Source: Branchiostoma lanceolatum (lineage: Eukaryota > Chordata > Leptocardii > Amphioxiformes > Branchiostomatidae). From it: a DNA stretch of 64,000 bases. This document shows, piece after piece, positions 60,801 through 64,000 of the stretch. Each line of letters starts with the position of its first letter. The stretch's first letter is position 1. Under the pieces are notes generated by a model that was given only the letters and a program-made list of their open reading frames with translations, was not told the origin of the DNA and did no database searches. The stretch lies in the NCBI RefSeq assembly GCF_035083965.1, contig NC_089737.1:16283529-16347528 (forward strand), given 5' to 3'. The translations under genes were made by a program, and so were the position numbers.

Positions 60801-63800
60801 ATTGGTGATATCATACTGCTTGTGCATCAGAAAAAAAAATGCATCCAATAGCACCCGTGGGAAAGTAAAGAAAATTATGTTTGTTTACAATTATTACAAA
60901 ACAATATCAAATATGATTTTCTTTACTTTCCCACAGGTGCTTTTTGGTGCATTTGGGTTTTTCTGATGCACAAGTAGTATGATATCACCAATCAACAATT
61001 TAGAAAGTTGTACACAAATTACAAAGGTCAGACAGTCTCATGGACTACTCATTCTTTTGACAATTCAAGAGAAGAAAATCTTAATGATCAAATTGTACCA
61101 GTTGCTGCAATATCAAAGGCAACATGACAAATCAATATGCTTCTTGCCCACAGTCAGCCATCTGTGGGTGTGTATTGCTAGATGTGTATTGAGGAATCAT
61201 GGGATGGTATCATATCTCCTCCTGTATCAGCACATTCTGTGCAAATCGACATTGCTCACTTTCGGTGACCCTTGATCACTCTAATCTACATACCTTTACC
61301 CTGATTGATACTTGCTCACCCTGACTGACCCACTGTCATTGTCACTTGCTCAGCAAGATTGATCTTGCTCACCTTAATTTATCCTTAGCCTTCTTATATC
61401 CCTTACTCACCCTGATCTTCTGCTGTTTACCTTGATTCACACCTGTTGTGTCAGATACAACTCTCTCTAAAGTCTGTGATAGTTTAATGTGTGCACTGTT
61501 GATGGAAATGTCTAACCTTAAGTTGTCTTCCTCTATCAGGAATTCCGTAGCATTTTTTTCTTCTGTGGTCAGGTCACAGGGGTAGACACCAATCTTCAAT
61601 GCAGCTGGAGTCTCTTTTCCCTTATACACAACTAGAACCTTGAAGACCTCTGCGAAAGATCCGCCTCCCAGCCTGTTTCTTGTGTCTGTCCATCCTCGAA
61701 TGTTGTCCAGCTCATATTCATACTTCCTGATTTGTGTCAGATAGAACATCGCAAGTTGGCGGAGGAGGATATATGTCTGCTGACACACTGGAGCATATGC
61801 TTTAGTGATCTCAGCATCGGTTCTTGGGTCATCGAAGATGTCTTCTATTGTCTTATACACAATGCCCTTCATCTTTTCTACATCACTTTTGAATGTTACC
61901 AAGACATCAAGCTGTGGCTGTACTTGCTTTTCAGCAATCGCACGCAGCAGATCATCCGAAGATAGCACTTTCTTCAGAATGTCCACCAAGGGTGTGTTGA
62001 TAGGGGCTCTTTGGAGTTGTTCATCGATTCCAGGGGCTGTTATATGGAACTTTGTATTCCGTTCAATCAAGTCAAATGCTGAATGTGTTAAGCTAATGTA
62101 GCTTTGTACTGCAGAATTCATCCATGCTTGCTGCTCGTACTTAATACCATTAACTTCCATGTCAGCTGGTGTTGAAACATCCCCCAAAGTGACCATCATG
62201 TCTCTTTGTGCACTCCTCATTGTTGCAAGTGTCTTGGACATGATCTTCCGATGATTTGCATTCATTGAAGCAATGTGGCCCCTGTATGATGAAGAGCATC
62301 TGCAGTTGCTGTAGATGTGACGTACTGTGCATTCGCAAAGAGCTTGCAAACTAGACAGATCAGAACGACTGGAGCGAGTTTTTTTCTTTTGTGTCAACGT
62401 GGCCAGTGGCTCCTCCTTTATGTCAGTCAGAAAATGCCACAGGTCTCCAACTGCTACAACCGCATGTAGGGAAGCCAGTGTTTCTGCCTTACTGTACTTC
62501 ACAATGCTTTCTAATTCCTTGATGTCCTTGTCCATTGGTTCTTGCAATGGTTTTATTTCGCTTAATATTGCATCCTTGATGTCTTCATCTCGACTGGTAG
62601 TAAAGTTTAGCCACAGGTCAATGTGGTTTAAAGCCTTGTTCAAAAGTGCACTCAGGTGCCTACAAAATATTTGAAAGGTACAAAATGAATCTTGAAAAGT
62701 CCAATGCCCAGCTTGCAAACATGTAAAAAGTAAGAAGTTATATTGTACTCAGGGCTCGAAATAGCTATAGTGGGTGCATGTGCACCCAGTGCACCCAAAA
62801 TTGGAGCTGTGCACCTAATTTTTGACTGTGGGTGCACTGGTGCACCTATATATTTTTGTAGCCTATAGGCTTAAGGTACTATTGTACACTAGTATACAGA
62901 ATATTCTTGAAATGTAAGTATAAAAAGCAGCATGATAACTTTTTGCTGTACTTTATTTAATGTATTATTTGTTTGAAATTTTGAAGTTAGCTATAGAATT
63001 ACAGATTGAAGTTCTTAAGAAAGGCAGCAGCGTTAAACTTTGTAATTATGTTCAGAAGAACATTCAACTTTATTTTATCTGGTGCACCCAAAATTCTTTC
63101 TGTGCACCCAATTTTTTTAGTTGGGTGCACCAGTGCACCTATTCCCAAATATGAATTTCGAGCCCTGGTACTAGTTCTTCTGGTTGTAGGCTTCATGCAT
63201 GTGACAGTTCGAGGTTCAACAACCTAGAATTTTCATGAACTTTGAAGTTCAAGAAAAAAATTCCAGATTCCACTCAGAAAGATCATGTCTGTGCTTCTTT
63301 CAAAAACCTAAAAAATTAATGATAACAAAGTTGAACTTTAAGCTTTTTTTTGTGATAAGCATAAACCATTTTTAAATGTCAATTGTTCTAGTCACACATA
63401 CAAAAGGACGACACTGAAACAACAGTGCCACCTCTAGAACTTCTTTAGGCCACACCAATTTAATTTCTTGGTTAACGGATTTTTATTTTCAAAAAATAAA
63501 AAATTTTCGAAAAAAAAATCATGAAAACGGTACGCTGGGCCAGCCTTCTGTTTTCATGAATTTTTTTTTTTCTAAAATTTTTTTTTTTTAAATAAAAATC
63601 CGTTAACCAAGAAATTAAAATTGGTGTGGCCTTAAGGAAAAAAACCCCAGTAAGAACAAACTGCTCATATTCATTGTGCGAAGTTTACAGTGCCACACGA
63701 TGTAAATAGCAAAATGGTGGGCAACGTTGATATATTGATGCAATACCTGTACTGAGCCTTCAAGTTTATGTTGAAACTCTGAGCCAGCAGCAAGTCAATG

Positions 63801-63853
63801 CCATTCAGTGCTTCAGCTAAGTCTTCAGGGAGAATTCCTCCAAGCTGGCCAGC
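54877..63853 (-). CDS. Dynamin-like GTPase/protein kinase fusion, paralogue C (5' part outside window)
   Basis: Six exons on the minus strand: 63747-63853, 61517-62659, 60070-60237, 59554-59707, 56026-56229 and 54877-55071. The phases match exons 6-11 of A and B, and the 107- and 154-base exons are identical in length. The frame begins with the post-GTPase helix (AGQLGGILPEDLAEALNGI); the P-loop exons lie beyond 64000. A helical middle without a membrane segment leads to the kinase: GGGSFAEVFKV, AALK, RHIVEYYGTACKR, HRDIKLINIL, then DVG rather than DFG, AAPEV and a C-terminus ISAMKVE. C resembles A more than B in the middle but shares the DVG change with B. It is inverted relative to A and B. 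Several MITEs and a large fold-back lie in its introns. Confidence 0.85.
55272..55747. mobile_element. Non-autonomous DNA element with TA ends, about 475 bp
   Basis: Terminal inverted repeats TACCGTAAAATTCCTATTTA / TAAATAGGGATTTTACGGTA, extending inward as cgtacgcacccc. Internal subrepeats (ctcctaa, tacgcacccc) recur at 55310, 55385 and 55650. It lies in the last intron of paralogue C. The outer TA may be the target duplication. Confidence 0.7.
56590..57050. repeat. Copy of the repeat family that carries the 18-bp motif
   Basis: taaggcctaggaaaaaaaat, gttgt, then gttacggtcccgaaaaaatt, agggtcggtaggtaggg (56965-57030) matches, in reverse orientation, the flank and motif of the minisatellite at 58072-58729. 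It is a single-motif version of the same element. The upstream part (56590-56960) shows no gene. Confidence 0.5.
57535..57745 (+). promoter_or_regulatory. Promoter-like patch with TCTCGCGA-type and YY1-type motifs
   Basis: Within an intron of paralogue C there are attctcgcgac (about 57583) and, 30 bp on, ttcaagatggcggctga (57605-57621). These are the TCTCGCGA and YY1 motifs common at TATA-less metazoan start sites, the latter overlapping an ATG. The ATG (57610) opens a 29-codon frame (MAAEKYRLSTGSRALFADGF...), ending in TGA. This could be a first exon of an unseen transcript antisense to C, or a relic. Confidence 0.3.
58072..58729. repeat. 18-bp G-rich minisatellite, 36 units
   Basis: The unit gctagggtcggggggttt (variant ggaggttt) is repeated 36 times with almost no other variation and a single extra T near the right end. 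As 18 is a multiple of 3, both strands stay open (GLLGSG and PSKPPD repeats), which mimics a gene. Three G-runs per unit make the + strand rich in potential G-quadruplexes. It lies in intron 4 to 5 of the visible part of paralogue C. Confidence 0.95.
59049..59463. mobile_element. hAT-like MITE, 415 bp, 5-bp target duplication, copy 1
   Basis: Ends CAGGGCTCGAAAT / ATTTCGAGCCCTG, with subterminal ggtgcac / gtgcacc repeats. It is flanked by catgt on both sides (59044-59048 and 59464-59468). There is no transposase. The CAGGG start recalls hAT; a 5-bp duplication is unusual for the main hAT group (8 bp) but is seen in some subgroups and in other superfamilies. Confidence 0.8.
60290..61240. repeat. 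Large fold-back with about 240-bp arms in paralogue C
   Basis: The left arm (60290-60540; tgataccatcccatgattcc ... tgcacaactttctaaattgt) is complementary to the right arm (61005-61235; aatttagaaagttgtacaca ... ggaatcatgggatggtatca) with modest divergence. The space between them holds a second fold-back. It lies between two coding exons, so an intact transcript would form a very long hairpin. Confidence 0.85.
60620..60885. mobile_element. Nested fold-back MITE inside the larger inverted repeat
   Basis: The arms begin ttttctttactttcccacgg (60618) and end ccgtgggaaagtaaagaaaa (60885). Inner parts atgatatcaccaatcaacag and cagtgttttcagaaaaacac are mirrored about a centre near 60740. A third, single-arm copy follows at about 60916-61000 (ttttctttactttcccacag ... 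atgatatcaccaatcaacaa). Confidence 0.8.
62750..63167. mobile_element. hAT-like MITE, 418 bp, 5-bp target duplication, copy 2
   Basis: It is the same family as 59049-59463 in opposite orientation, with the same CAGGGCTCGAAAT / ATTTCGAGCCCTG ends and flanking gtact on both sides (62745-62749 and 63168-63172). The two copies bracket three coding exons of paralogue C as an inverted pair about 3.3 kb apart. Confidence 0.85.
63448..63631. mobile_element. Harbinger-like MITE, TTA target duplication, copy 2
   Basis: It is a near-perfect palindrome of 184 bp: GGCCACACCAATTTAATTTC ... GAAATTAAAATTGGTGTGGCC, flanked by TTA at 63445-63447 and 63632-63634. The centre is gctgggccagc, with A/T runs on each side. 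It is the compact form of the element at 25037-25353. Confidence 0.8.
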
Positions 63854-64000
63854 CTAGAAGAAATCATAACAGCCAGGTACATGAATATGTGATTATGTCT
63901 GACCTGGGAGAAAGATAACCTGGGCCATAATAACTTTCAATACGGGTGTCATGGACCGGTCTGTATTTTGCAGTATCCCGCTGACTTCTAAGTTCTAGTT

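Overview
The window looks like nuclear DNA of a non-vertebrate metazoan, most likely an amphioxus (Branchiostoma). The reasons are short exons with GT-AG introns, metazoan gene families (kappaB-Ras, proteasome alpha-5, C2H2 zinc-finger genes), dense fold-back DNA elements, LINE/SINE scraps, and many short tandem arrays that straddle exon/intron junctions, a trait I associate with amphioxus. No bacterial, plasmid, CRISPR or rRNA signal was seen. Species assignment is inference.

Layout from left to right. 1-205 is the C-terminal end of a single-pass membrane protein (+). 2221-3534 is a one-exon 13-finger C2H2 protein (-). 4999-9154 is a complete seven-exon NKIRAS (kappaB-Ras) gene (+). 11565-18635 is a GTPase-kinase gene, here called paralogue A (+). 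19891-23079 is PSMA5, proteasome alpha-5 (-), convergent with A. 24783-34926 is a 15-finger, AT-hook zinc-finger gene resembling ZNF335 in layout (+), head to head with PSMA5. 38978-50248 is GTPase-kinase paralogue B (+). 53381-54283 holds the SH3-coding terminal exons of a cortactin/DBNL-like gene (-) with an in-frame stop. 54877-63853 and beyond the right edge is GTPase-kinase paralogue C (-). Coding frames of all multi-exon models were joined by splice phase and close exactly: NKIRAS 192 aa, A 1013 aa, PSMA5 241 aa, zinc-finger gene 1072 aa, B 1014 aa.

The most interesting content is the three-member family that joins a dynamin-like GTPase domain (P-loop, DSPG, NKWD), a long helical middle and a C-terminal protein kinase. 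The overall plan recalls vertebrate DSTYK, but these copies keep an intact-looking GTPase. The paralogues share intron phases and several exon lengths exactly. They differ in telling ways: B alone carries a double hydrophobic segment that could be a membrane hairpin, and B and C have DVG where A has DFG.

The second theme is genome structure. In NKIRAS, PSMA5 and the 15-finger gene, many splice junctions have been copied in tandem as units containing part of an exon plus part of the intron. I could not find such arrays at the junctions of the GTPase-kinase genes. Introns and spacers also carry several terminal-inverted-repeat families with readable target duplications (5 bp, TTA, TA), tRNA-derived SINEs, LINE C-terminal scraps, and two large minisatellites (18656-19500 and 58072-58729).
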